From positions 21,831,056-21,895,055 of the forward strand of contig NC_135187.1 of the NCBI RefSeq assembly GCF_041146795.1: a DNA stretch of 64,000 nt. The letters run 5' to 3'. How positions within the stretch are numbered: position 1 is the first letter of the stretch; every line of letters starts with the position of its first letter. The position numbers were made by a program, and so were the translations under genes. The notes beneath the pieces were generated by a model. It saw only the letters and a program-made list of their open reading frames with translations, was not told the origin of the DNA and did not search any database. Source of the DNA: Maylandia zebra. Lineage: Eukaryota > Chordata > Actinopteri > Cichliformes > Cichlidae. Shown here piece by piece: positions 46,001 through 57,966 of the stretch.

Positions 46001-48760
46001 TATGAGCGCACGAGGAAACAGAGACAAGCAGGCTATGTACGTCGTCTCTGTCAGGCAGTTGCATGCAAACAGGCCAAATCCCATTGCAGCTTTGTGCTTT
46101 CTTTGGCTATAACGGCATTTTTACATACAACTCTGACATCTAAATTGCTGCTTTTGACTACACTATTGTGCAATGGTGACTTGTGGTAAGCAAGCACTAC
46201 TATTACTTAGATAGGGCACGGCAGCTCCCGGTTTAGCTGCAAACTGAAGGTGATTTGAGCGCCATTGCAGAGGATTGTGGTTTGTCATCGATTAAATAAA
46301 CCAAGGCACTGGATTAGCGACTTTAACAAAGTCTGATTGTTGCTTATATAGCTCTGCTTCATCATAATAACAATTGACTTACATTAGGTGACATTTAAGT
46401 TAACAATAGTTTTACAGAAAGATTTCTGCTGAACAAACTTCATAGAAGCATATCCACAAATGGTTCTTCTTTGTCTTGGCTTTGACATTAACTGACAGTC
46501 TTTGTAGGCAATTATGCAACATCTCAAAGAAACCTAAGCTTCTCCTCTACTTTCAGATCACAGAAAATACAATACTGACAACCCTCATAGAGGAAACATT
46601 AATTTCTTCTTCTGTTTATTCATTTCTTCTTCTCCTTATTAAACACCCACTGCTTTAAGAGTCAAACTGCTTTCACTCATTTTAATTTACCTGTCTTAAC
46701 CTTGTCTGTCAGCGCTCCTTGCTGTCTCCTCTGATCTGTGTGAGTATGCGTCTGTATCTGTATGGGTGTTTGCAAGTGTGTCTCATCTGCTTCTGGGGTG
46801 AAAGCAGCACCAGTGTCATGTCAAGAGAAGCATCATATAAGGTCTTTTGAGAGACAGATGAACAGAAGGTCACGCTAGCAAGCTGTGACAGGTTGGTTCG
46901 GCTCAGGTGTGCAGGTGGGAGTCCTGAGCTTTTATATTAGGAAACCTGATGAAACCTGTAACACGTCAAAGGGCCCTAAACTTTAGTTTAATAAATGTTA
47001 CGACCTGTGTAAGACCACGGCAGTCTGTGTGCGTCACTGTTATGTCTGCTGTCACATTGAATTGAATTTATCTGAGTCATTTTGGCGAGGTTTTAATTTT
47101 TTTTTGAGTGGCAGAGTGACAAAAAATAACCTTAAACAACAATTAAAATTGATTCTTTTAATTCTTTTAAAACGTATGTATTTAAACACAAGACACACAA
47201 TCAAATGAATGACGTCACAATTTCCAAATCATAACTATTTAACATATTAGTATGTCTACTGAATACATTGACAGTACTTATCCATCCATTTATTATACTG
47301 TAGCTGTAAATATATGTTAAAATATTTTACCAACTTATTAGATACCATATAGAAGACGCCTGGTAATAGTGTGTAAACAATGCATTAGTAGGCAAAGCAT
47401 CAAGAGAATGTGCTGCATTCATGACGTTCACATTCACTGTGAATCAGCCACTGACTATGCCCCGATACTTATTTTGTACATTAAAAGCATCTGCAGATTT
47501 AATGTTATTATTAGGGTAGCATAATGCATGGTTAGGCTACTGTGAATACAGATGTTCACACTAAAACAGTGGGAATTTTTTTTACAACAAGTGCAATATT
47601 ATAAGTAAAACTGCTTATAAAGATGTTTGAGTTTAAGTGCTGTTTCTTGCATAATTTATTTACTTAGGATTAATGATACAAAATAGTACTGCACTTTAAG
47701 AGGCTTAAAATTGGGCTAAGTCTTAAGACAAGGGAGATATTATTCTCATCTAGGCTAAATGTTTTGACCTCTTATAATGGCAAATGCGTAATGTGCTTTA
47801 AAATGAACTGCTGCGGGAAACATGCTTGTTTCCTTTGTTGCTTCTTAAATAGGAAGATCCCACAGCTGTCTATTAAATGTAAATCCATGTAAAGCTAGGC
47901 TGGTTAGCTTAGCTTAGTCTCTGTTCAAAGGCAGCAAATCCACTAAAGCTCACTAATTAACCCATTATATCTCATTTATTTAATTAAAGAGTGTTTTACT
48001 GTATATGCAGAGTTTGAGCTGAGCACAAACACACAAGCACAGGCCCACAGAGAGGGTCACAGCACTTGTTGTTAGCCAGTGTACAGCTAATGTTTAACAT
48101 AGTTGTTACATTGGTTGTTTAAGATGATTACAAATGGCCAAAAAGGGTGGATTCACACCAATAACAAGGTCAAGAAACATTTTACAAGAGAAAATACAAT
48201 CACTAGTAATTCATCAGCGTGTCAGATAGGTGTTTTCCAGTCTTCCTAGTTTTTATGCTAAGCTAATTAGCTGATGCAAGGCAACCCTATACTTAACTGA
48301 GAGATCTGAGGATAAATGGGACATTTCCCAAAATTGAAATGTATTCTCTGCGTACTATCTTTAAAATTAAGACTAGATTCAATCATCTGACACAGATTTT
48401 AGATTTGTGATCGTTAATTGCATGCTAATATATATGCTGTCTTTCATGTTTTTATTTTTTGATATTTTGTTGTTTTGTGTTTTCTTATTGTACTATGAAA
48501 TTTCATGCTGTAATTTTATGTACTGTTGTAAATATGTATTTGGTTTTTGGACCAAATTGTTGTACATTACCTGATGGTTTATTAAATTTATTATTGTTTT
48601 TGTCTGACCTGCCAGGGAGTACAGACAAAAAGTAGGTTTTTGGTTTTCTCGCATATTAACTTTACGCTGTCCCTTTAAAATAAATAAATTCATATATATA
48701 GGCATCAGTTAAGTTGTCAAAATCTGCTGCTAGGCTTTTAACATGCAGCAAAAGGAGTAA
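43010..48760. other. Intergenic region upstream of npy
   Basis: About 5.7 kb without coding exons or clear repeats. Homeodomain-like TAAT/ATTA cores are frequent around 45620-46070, where the sequence looks complex and non-repetitive, so enhancers are possible. Nothing else was recognised. Confidence 0.4.
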
Positions 48761-48769
48761 CTACATTAC

Positions 48770-49090
48770 ATCAGTCCATGCAGGCCAGTTAACTGTTAGT
48801 TTTAGAATTGATTTCAAGATTTTACTGCTGCTTTTATTAAGTGCTACAGGTTCAGACTCCAGCCTATATCTGTGAGATGCTGACATAAACCTGCACTGGT
48901 CCCAACTAAAAGTCTTGGAGCATTTGAAGTTCAGGCCCCACAGATGTGGAATATTCTGGAGGCAGATCTTAGGTGGGCAAACTCTGTAACCTCTTTCAAA
49001 TCTGAACTTTAAAAATGCATATTTGTTGCTTTTATTATTATTAGGCGCTTTGTAACTTTTATTTACTTTTATTAAGTGCTATATAAACAC
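48770..49090 (+). repeat. LINE-like 3' remnant
   Basis: AGAATTGATTTCAAGATTTT followed by ACTGCTGC reads RIDFKILLL, a phrase near the C-terminus of several fish LINE proteins, and CCACAGATGTGGAAT fits the block after it. It ends near AAGTGCTATATAAAC, a common retroposon tail. Strongly decayed. Confidence 0.4.
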
Positions 49091-50353
49091 AAACAGTGTA
49101 AAGTCAATGGATTTTCTTTTTGTGCGTGTATAATTTACCTGACTTTAAGAGAAAAAAGAGCTACAGTTTTGTGGAAACTCTCAATCAAGAGAAAGGACAA
49201 GAGTGAGTCTACAGCGAACCTTAGGCTCTGTCCTGCCTTGACAGCTATAATTTTAGATATTTTATATTCTGGGCCTCCTGTTACTTTACATTGTTACTGA
49301 AAAACAAATTGTGGAAACCCTACTGTCCTTTATCATTGACTTATAGCTTTCATGGTATCCTAGCATTTATAAGTGCCTCATTGCTAGGTTGAATCAATAA
49401 CAGCAACACTAGTAACACTAATTCATCTCTATCACTGGCTACTTTGTGTATTTGTTTAAACTCATATGAACTCCATCAGTGTTCATATATTTATGAATGA
49501 GTGTGTGGGTGTGTGTAGCTGCTTGTGTGTAAACACGTGCTAGCCAAACAATCATTAGTTATACAATACCTTTGACTCTGTTATCACAGTGTCTTACGAA
49601 AAAGCAAAATCCATTTCTCTCACCTCACTCGCCACCCCCCTCCCGAGTCTGTCGACACAGGAGGAGATCGAAGCACAGCATCTATGAAGTCAATTTCCCA
49701 CTGTTTCTACCAAAAAAGAGAGGAAACACACACATCTATGCCTTAGATTCATGAAATTCTGATTTTTTTTTTCATTCCTCTTACACATTACTCTGTTTTC
49801 TTCAAGTAAGAACAGAAAAAAGCTCTTCAGATTCTTTTGGTAATCAGGAGAGGATTCATGGAAAAAGACTGGCCTGCCACACTGAAAGTCTTGGGTTGAA
49901 GATGTTAGAAAATAATTTAGTAATCAGATTATTAATGAATAACTAAAATGGTAAACTAGGGAACTATAGATCTCACTACATATCTATAAACATAATATCA
50001 TACTAATAATACTGTATGTTTGTGTAGTAGTAGGTCTACATTAAATTGGACTCTCACATTATGGGACATTCCAACCATTAGATTTGGTGAGAGTAAATTG
50101 TCACATGCTAGATAAGGAGGACCATTATGTTAATCATTTACTCATGAATTATATATTATTTATTATATAAATATATTTAATATGTAATTGAACAATGTAA
50201 ATCTTGTTTGTGCATTGTGGATGCAAAAGTGGAACAAGTGAAAATCATTTCCATGCTCTGTATTGGAAGTGAACTGCACTGTACCTTTTAAATAAATAAA
50301 CAAACTGAAATTGAAATACTTATGTTATGATTTAGCATTTTTCTCTTCAGTTT

Positions 50354-50402
50354 TGGGCAGCACAATGGTGTGGTGGTTAGCCTCAAAGCCAGAAGGCCAG
50401 TA
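50354..50402 (+). repeat. SINE head fragment
   Basis: GGGCAGCACAATGGTGTGGT followed by GGTTAGCCTC resembles the tRNA-like head of a widespread fish SINE. The remainder is absent. Confidence 0.45.
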
Positions 50403-50984
50403 TAGTTACAAAACCATAAACTGTGTGTGAAAGGTAGAAGTAGCCCCTGGTCTGTAACATGAAGCCACTTTGAAAAAGCTTTAAACCTGCATTTTTACTA
50501 ATGGCCAGCAGGGGGCAACTCTTCTGTTACAAAAATCCTGGTTATGTGGAAGTCTATGAGAAAATCACCTTACTGCTCATTTGATTTGTGTTCAGTAAGT
50601 ATCTCATAATGAGTTTATAGTTCCAATCACTAGTTTAAAATCTTCCACAACATGATGTGATATTCATTGAGTAAATGTAAAGTAAAACAGGTAATAAAGC
50701 AGGTCATTCGTGCCAGCATACTAATTACTAGTATGATTGCCAAGATGCTAATGTATAGGTGTGCCCTTACATCCTGCAGTTTCTCAGCCAGATCTTGACA
50801 GTATTTGTTTCTTTTATTACCTCTGGTCACCTCTGGTTTTTCTGAAAGTCAACACAGGAAGAGCCAAGACGCAACCTTGGATATACACGTGCATTCATTC
50901 AATTTATTGTTTATGTCAAAAAGCCATGATTTTAGCTAATAAATAGCAGTACACATAGGCTGTCTTCCTCCTTTCATCCTCAAC

Positions 50985-51050
50985 TGATTGTGGCAGATGG
51001 CTGGCCTTCCTAAGCCTGGTTCTGCCAGAGATTTCTTTCCTGCTAAAAGT
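50985..51050 (+). repeat. Short fragment of a common teleost retroposon tail
   Basis: GGTTCTGCCAGAGATTTCTT then TCCTGCTAAAAGT matches the repeat seen at 20680 in opposite orientation. Confidence 0.45.
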
Positions 51051-52559
51051 GCAGGTCATGCACTTTCTATGCAGCAAGTTAAATAAGAAATATCCATTGC
51101 AATAATTTGAAAACATGCCACATTAATTAATTTTCCCAAATATTTTGCACGGTACTGTTTTACACCCTTTGTAAAGTGGTTATAATAGACTCTCTCTGAG
51201 TTCTTAGCATCATTTTGGGAATTCTCTTCAAAATTGTATCCCTAGATTCTAACTTAGCATGTAAGTGTTTTTTTTTAATGATGTGTCAGAACCTATCTGT
51301 TGTGTTTCTCTGTGCCTCTGCATGAATATTTTTTACCCCTCTGTCTGTGGGGAAATTGCAGGAAGAGTTCTTTACCTCCAGTTAATTCAGTCTTTGTTTA
51401 CGATAACTGTCACACGGGTAATTAAGTGTCTTCTTGCGCAGTAATTGCCAATTTAATCTTCCGTTCTTGTCTCTTGATTTGTTGCGTCGAATCTGTCAGT
51501 CAAGCAGGGCGTGGTTTCCATGGGGATGAGTCAAGTGTAGTAGTCATTCCCCTCAACAGGTTTCTGAACTAAATTACCTGTGGCCTCCTTAACGAGGTTG
51601 CTATGGAAAGGCAATTACACTAAATAGTAATCGTGCCAGACTAATTCGTCAGGCCTTTACCTCTTAAATTAATAGGTTTTTCACCTCTTGCTCTGCCTCA
51701 CCCCATCCCACTCTGCGATAAGCAAACACTGTAAATAGGTAAAGTTTTTCTAAGAATGCTTGATTCTCTTCTAAGTAGCAAAGGAGAAACACGATTAATA
51801 TTTTGAAGTGTGTAAACAGCTGTGCATGCTTTATTTAGCCTGATACCATGGGCATTGTTTACTCTGAATCTGAAGTTTCAGCTTTGAGATTTCAGATTCC
51901 TCTTGGTTCCTTTTTAAACACTCGCCCGCTGAGACCCAGGTGCATCCATGTCGTCCTTCGAGCACAGACCAACATTCTTTCCCCCACGACCACCTGCTCA
52001 GCTCACTAACTCGCACAAACACATGCCAAGTTCCCTCAGGTAATGCCAACATTACAACACAGGTGACTTGAAATTCACTGGGCACCGCCAATGTGGATGC
52101 TGATCCAGTTTGACTTGCGATCATCAGAGTAGGAACATCTGTGTGGGAGTAAATCCTCATTTGGAGCCTCATTAATTGTGTTTCTAGGTTGAAGACGTTT
52201 GAAAGTGGGCTGTCAGTGAAGAATACATGACCCGCTTCTATCGTCATTCACTGGATGGATTAAATCAACTCTCATCATTCCTGATCTACCGTGAGGAATG
52301 GGATTAATCAATCGGAGACAGTACATCTATCTGCAAATTAAAAACTGCGCTCATCAGTGAGCACGTAGCGCCGTGATTCTGCTGTTATTTTAGTGATGTG
52401 TTGAGTGAGTGGCTTCTTCGCAACAAGAAAACGTCAGTCATAAATGGCTCACATGCGTAAACTGACCAGTTTTATAACTAAATGTTAGAGTGACTATTCA
52501 TTGCCATAAGATTTTTAGGAATTAAACTTTAAGGACCACTAGTTCATAGAAAATATATT

Positions 52560-53225
52560 TCTGGAAGTGGAAAACATTCAATATAACTTCCAATCTTCCC
52601 AGAACTGAACATCCCAGGAAATTCACCCCAAGGGCCAACCATGCAACGCTCAGAAAAATTTTAAAAGAAAATCCAAGTGCTCGAGCTCAGACTCTACAGC
52701 TCTCAATTAGATGCTAACATTTGTGACAATAATCTTTGGCCTTTGTGTCACTTTGGAGAAAACCAAACACACCTACTGTCAGCACGGTGGTGGAGGGAAG
52801 ATGACTTTGGCTTGTTTTGCAGCCACGGGACCTTGGCAGCTTGTTATCCCTGAGTTGACCATGAACTCCTCTGTATACTAAAAAGGCCATAGCTAAAGAA
52901 AATGGACAATGATCCCAAGTACAGCTGCAAATCTACAACAGAATGAATGGGGGGGGAAAAGTCAAGATCCTGCAGTAGTCCAGTAAAAAGTTCAGGTCTG
53001 AACCTGAGTGAAATGCATTGGACCTTGAAAGAGCTATGTATATACAAATGTCCATAAACCTCCTTGAGCTGAAGCAACATTGTAAGGCACAATTTAAGAG
53101 AGCAATCAAGACACACAGAAAACAATGACCTTAAATTCTTCAAACAAAGAAGAACCACCCATGAGAAAACTTTCTTTTTCACATGACTATAAAATGGCTA
53201 TAGATGTGAATGTGAGCAAGAATGG
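52560..53225 (+). mobile_element. Tc1-like transposon fragment (family B)
   Basis: Shares TTGACCATGAACTCCTCTGT, CTTCCCAG-GAACNTCC and CAATGATCCCAA blocks with the copy at 14992, in the same relative order, so it is the same family. It is shortened by an internal deletion and the frame is lost. CAGCACGGTGGTGGAGGGAA fits the transposase GGGS block. Confidence 0.7.
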
Positions 53226-53237
53226 TCGTAACCCTCA

Positions 53238-53375
53238 ACTTGTTGGCCCTGTGATAGATCAGCGACCTGTCCAGGGTGCATCCTTCCTTTCCTCTTATGA
53301 CAGCTGGCATAGGTTTTAGGCCCCCATGACCCTGAATAGGAAAACTGGAAGAAGATAGACGGGTGGAAAAGTTTA
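53238..53375 (-). repeat. Common teleost repeat (CCATCC/GACCCTGAA type)
   Basis: GATCAGCGACCTGTCCAGGG, ATGACAGCTGGCATAGG and GACCCTGAATAGGAAAACTG form a phrase frequent in fish genomes, related to SINE or LINE tails. The same repeat in opposite orientation is at 60014. It abuts the Tc1 fragment. Confidence 0.6.
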
Positions 53376-53777
53376 GGAAAAAAGATAGCTGGTGAACAGG
53401 TTCCAAATCTTAGAAAAATGTTATGATGGTGATTGAGTAAAACTCAAAATGATAGCTGAGCAGGTTTTAATTTAGTCTTGTATTTTTCATCTTTGGTTTG
53501 CTGTTACAAATGTCTTCAGTCTCTCACTCGTGTAGATGATGAGTGGCTCTTGAGAAAGCTGCCAGGGCTGCTTGATTATGGAAAAAACAAAACAAAACTT
53601 AATAGCACTTATTTTGCCCACTGCTGAGATCACAGTTGTTTAATACAATTACACACAGACTTTAGGAAAATTGTAGTCTTATATACTTTAAAAAGGTTGA
53701 CCTTTGGATTAATTTGAGTTTAAATAACTTTAATAATAATTCAACTGAAGATGACTAAATAAATAATTTAGTCATTC

Positions 53778-54057
53778 AGGGCGATTGTGGCTCAAGAGTT
53801 CGTCTTGTAATCGGAAGGTTGCCGGTTCGAGCCCCGGCTCGGACCGTCTCGGTCATTGTGTGCAAGGCACTTCACCTACCGTCTACTGGTGATGGCCAGA
53901 GGGGCTGATATGGCAGCCTCGCTTCTGTCAGTCTGCCCCAGGGGAGCTGTGGCTACAACTGTAGCTTGCCTCCACCAGTGTGAGAGTGAATGAATAGTGG
54001 AATTGTAAAGCACTTTGAGGGTCTCGAAAAGCGCTATATAAATGCAATCCATTATTA
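53778..54057 (+). mobile_element. tRNA-derived SINE, full length, older copy
   Basis: Starts GGGCGATTGTGGCTCAAGAG (A-box region), then GGTTCGAGCCCCGG (B box), and ends AAAGCGCTATATAAATGCAA. The body (GCCAGAGGGGCTGATATGGC, GTGGCTACAACTGTAGCTTG) is a diverged relative of the SINE at 20896. The + strand head looks like a tRNA, but the fused tail shows it is a SINE. Confidence 0.8.
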
Positions 54058-54734
54058 TACATCATATCTTAATTTTTACCATCATAGTCACACTTGTGAG
54101 TTTCAGCAGAGACGCCAAATAAAGAGGACCGTGGTTTATGCATCATGGCAGCACAAACAGCATTATAAAACAGACAACATCTACTTGATAAAGCATTGTT
54201 TCGTCTTCTTAAAAGTTCACAAAAACAGTGTCAAAATCTGGATCATCGTAATAATGTTGCCAGTGGTTCCCCCACTCAGCTCTTTGACTGAACCGATATA
54301 CTGTATTGTCAGTAATTGTTCAGTTGCATGGTGGGATTTAGTCACAGCTTTTGCTGACAGCTGATTATATCACTTTGTCACGACACTGACAAAGACATAC
54401 TTTTCAGTGAAAGCTGAAATGATTTCACTTTGAACCAAGCTGCTTGTTCTTCAACTCTGAAAAAGGCATACCTTTGCAGTCCAATGACATTTTTTTAACC
54501 TTAGTCTTGCTTCTGCACACATGGTAGATTTTAAATCAAACAATCAACATGTGATGTGCAGATTTTCGAAGTTTCAGATTTTTAATTCAGGGGGTTTAAC
54601 AAAAGTAGTGCATCAACTGATTGTAAATTACAGCCATAGCATATGCAGAGAAATGAGGGTGTGACTGTATGCAGATAGTATGCACAGTGCAGGCTGCAAA
54701 CATAGCCTGTGGATTCCTTAATCTAAATATAGCA

Positions 54735-54905
54735 GTAAGCGGTTTACACATTCACCTAATAAGCGGGAAATCTCTGGTTCGATCCCAAGGGGAGACACAA
54801 ATCCCTTTGGGGTTACATCAGGAAGGCCAACCTACGGTAAAAAATCTGCCGAATCAAACATGCGAGCTACCCCTGTGGCGACCTCTTGTGAATAAGACTG
54901 CAGCT
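54735..54905 (+). repeat. Possible second SINE family
   Basis: A B-box-like TGGTTCGATCCCAAGG is followed by AGGAAGGCCAACCTACGGTA and CCCTGTGGCGACCTCTTGTG, resembling a known fish SINE body. The head is decayed. Confidence 0.4.
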
Positions 54906-54919
54906 TAAAGTAGCTTTCT

Positions 54920-55280
54920 ACAGGACTATACTGTGTGCACAGATGCAGCCAAATACTGCAAAACTGGAACACCATGTCAAAGTGCAAATGGATAATGACC
55001 CAAAGAATACTGCAAGAGCAACCGAAGAGTTTCACAATGCACAGAAATGGGATATTCTTCAATGACTAAGCCAGTCATCCAATCTGAGCCCAACAGAGTG
55101 TGTTTTATAGTTTCTGAAGACCAAACTCAAAGCACATACACCCAAAAGCAGCAACAGAAGGTCACTGAGCATCTCATGCAGGAAAAAGAGCATTTGATGA
55201 TCTCCATGGGTTCTAGACTTCAGGCAGTCACTGACTGCGCAGGATTTTCACAGAAGTATTAAAAATAACCTATTTCAAAT
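54920..55280 (+). mobile_element. Tc1-like transposon 3' fragment (family F)
   Basis: The + strand reads QMDNDPKNTARATEEF, a Tc1 catalytic block of DNDPKHTA type, then LKTKLKA-like and GSRLQAVTDCAGFSQKY at the C-terminus. Frameshifts lie between these blocks. The 5' half is missing. Confidence 0.65.
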
Positions 55281-55291
55281 TATGCTGGTTT

Positions 55292-55905
55292 TGTTAGGGT
55301 CCCTGGGTCGTCGACCCAGTGTTTTGTGTTCTTGGTTCTTTGATTTTGTTATTTCATTATATTCTAGCTTTGCTTTATGGGTTTTAGGATTATTCTTAGT
55401 TTAGGTTCTCTGGGTGGGGTTTGGTTAGAGTTTTAGTGTTCTGGTTTTCTGTCTGTGTTCCATAGTTGCTGTCTCCCCTGTCTGCAGTATCCCCACGTCC
55501 AGTCAGTGTCTGTGTCTGCCCTGGTCCCACGTCTCTGTTCCCTTTGTTATAGTGCTTGCCTGTGAGTCTGTGTTATGTTTCCTGTTTTACTTTGAAAGTC
55601 CATGTCTCATGTTAATGTGTCTGGTTTTGCTTCCCCTTGTCTCGTTAGGCCTGATTTGCCCCAGCTGTGTTTCCCTCCTGTTGCCCATTCCCTGATTGCT
55701 CCCTCTATGTATTTAAGCCCTGTGTTTCAGTTTGTCAGTGTCATGATCTACTCGTATCTCGCTGTGTGTGCTGTCGGCGTAGGTGTATTTTGTAGTCTCA
55801 GTTTTGTTACACTTTTGAGTTCAGCATTAAAGCTGTGCTGAACGTTTGTCTCCGGAGTCTGCACTTTGGGTCCTTTTCCTGCCTGCATACAGTCGTTTCA
55901 TAACA
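55292..55905 (+). mobile_element. Solo LTR, probably Gypsy-type
   Basis: A 614-base sequence with TG...CA ends (TGTTAGGG ... TTTCATAACA), flanked by the 5-base duplication GGTTT at 55287-55291 and 55906-55910. It holds a TATA-like GTATTTAAGCCC and a downstream ATTAAAG, as expected for U3 and R regions. No internal retroviral region is present, so it is a solo LTR left by recombination. A perfect duplication suggests it is not very old. A 5-base duplication fits Gypsy-type elements; other LTR classes are not excluded. Confidence 0.8.
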
Positions 55906-56187
55906 GGTTTATCTAATTACGCCTCTGTAAATGGGGGATAGTGTATAAAAATGGCTGTAATTCTTACAATGCTTACTCACTGCCTGCAATCCACATACAA
56001 TCTGCATTTCGCCACACCCCCATTTAGTTATACAGCTGTAATTCTTAAACAGTCAATGCAGGACTTTTGTTAAACCCTTGAATTAAAGCTTTTTTCTTTT
56101 ATCTAAAATCTCCCAGCATTGTCCAAATATGTATGTATTGAGTATTTCATATTCATTATCCTATGGATACACACAAACCGATGTTGT

Positions 56188-56193
56188 ATTTTA
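56188..56193 (-). terminator. fam221a: Candidate fam221a poly(A) signal overlapping the stop codon
   Basis: On the - strand CAA TAA AATAC contains AATAAA that includes the TAA stop. If used, the 3' UTR would be only about 20 bases. A more distal signal may exist. Confidence 0.3.
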
Positions 56194-57966
56194 TTGTTTG
56201 TTGGTCCCTCTCTTACAGAGAGCAAACCTTGATGCTTTAGCTGATGTTTGGTTGGTCTTTAATGCCGAGCAGCTCTGCTGAGGGCTTTCTTGATCTAAAA
56301 AAAAATACAGCAGAGAGTATGGAAATCATGTATGGAAGGAGGTGTCATTGCAAAATATATGCAAAATTATGGAGTAATCAGTCCACTGCATAAAGTTTGA
56401 ATCTTTTTTACACACTGTACTATAATCAAAAGAAAGACATATATTTTTGTGTCCACACAGCTGTACTCCAAATCGAGATAACCACACACAGTCTTTACTC
56501 TACACTTTTCACTTTTCATGAACAAATCGCAGCACTGCAGGTTTCTTCATTTCAACACTGACACTCCACTGCACTTTGCTGCCCTCCTATGTGCTTTAAT
56601 GGAACTAACAGTACATACAGTTGAATGCATCCAAAAACACCCTAGCAAAGGCTGGATCACCAAATCCCTCACTCTATAATTCAAAGAGCCTGAGATAAAA
56701 AAAAAAAAAGGGCTTTAATGGTCTTAGTGCTTATAGGGTGTTGGTGTTAAACCATACATGTGTAAAAACGGATCTCTACTTTTGCTTCCCTTGGAAGAAA
56801 GACAAAAAGGTTATATGCAGTTATAGTCTTACCTGAGCCACTGATTTCCAAAGCTAGGTAACCATCAATCAAGGAGCTGAACCCTGTCAGCCCACCCATG
56901 GCAGCATAAGGGACATCCCTGCCCACAGGCTGACCGCGTGCCTGCCTCTCCAGTTTTGTCTCAACCTGCCAAGAAGATAGAGCAAACACAATAAAGTTTT
57001 ATTTGAAATTATGCAGAGTAATAGAAATCTAGATCTAGCATCTGCTTCTTTAACAAGAAGAAAACATGTTTGATGTTTGAGTTGTCTTACCAGAGTCTGG
57101 TGTTCAGAGCTGGGCTGGCCACACCCACAGGTGTAGGGACTCTGGAATCCAGAACAAGAACTGCCTGATAAAAAAGTCAGCAGAACAAGAGTCCACATAG
57201 GTGCTGGAGTTCACACTGAGTGGAGTAAACCTGTAATACAGTTTTAAAATGTAGTGATTTCAGACTCACAAGACTTGCACAAGTGGCCTGCTGCTTCACT
57301 GTGATGTTGAGGTAAGTGTTTACACCTGCAGCGCACAGGGTTTGGTCCAAGCCGAGGGACGTACTCGTAGGCAGGGCAGCAGCATCCCTTGACTCTGCAT
57401 GGTAAGGCCAGGGGTCGCTCAGAGGGAACCACTTCCCAGTCTGTTTTATGTTGCTTGTACCTGGATTACATTTCATTACTGAGCATGTGCAAGAGAGAAG
57501 GATGTCTGAGTGTGTGAGTTATAAAGGAATGTGTTACCTATGTGCACAGAAGCACTGTGTTTCTGGGCCAATCAGCTTACAGTCAATACCCCCAGGCACT
57601 CCATAGCTCACATATAACCGGTTTTTAAGTCGCTGAGAAAACATCTTCTTCCTGTATTCCTCATATTGCTCTGGAGTGAAGAGCTTTTCTCCATCATCAT
57701 CACCCACAATCCTTCAGAAGACGAACCACCAATAGGAATAATATTACATACAGTTAAATCTATTTATATTCCTTGTTTTCCTATAATACGAGCTTATCTA
57801 AGTGTAATAGCATAGTCGCTATGTTAACTTTGGCAAAAGCTGTCACGTGACGGTGACTGAAAACCCAAAACCATCAGTCAAAAGACACTCGCCAAACAAA
57901 CCTTCTGTATTCCCAGTAGTCATCAACTGCTTTTAAAGCGGATTGATCGAGATCTATTTTCTCCAT
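56191..57966 (-). CDS. fam221a: FAM221A, complete
   Basis: A conserved cysteine-rich protein of unknown biochemical role. Exons in coding order: 57902-57966, 57538-57711, 57270-57460, 57091-57164, 56833-56965 and 56191-56294. They total 741 bases, 246 codons plus stop; human FAM221A is about 298, so the C-terminus is shorter here. It begins MEKIDLDQSALKAVDDYWEY. Landmarks: VGDDDGEKLFTPEQYEEYR (N-terminal block), DCKLIGPETQCFCAHRYKQH, then PCRVKGCCCPAYEYVPRLG, RCRCKH, CKSCSSCSGF and CGCGQP (Cys/His pattern suggesting metal binding), and VPYAAMGGLTGFSSLIDGY. The last exon, ending CKRGTNKQ, is short and less conserved. All phases fit. It is divergent from ccdc126. Confidence 0.95.

Noticed and set aside
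50505-50525. CTCF-like CCAGCAGGGGGCAAC near 50.5 kb
   Set aside because: The phrase is common in fish repeats and stands alone here. It was not strong enough to list as a site.
51831-52247. Open frame of 138 codons on the - strand upstream of npy
   Set aside because: No recognisable family and no splice or promoter evidence. It is kept as intergenic.
53778-53850. tRNA-like sequence with A and B boxes
   Set aside because: It is fused to a SINE body and tail shared with other copies, so it is a SINE head and not a functional tRNA gene.
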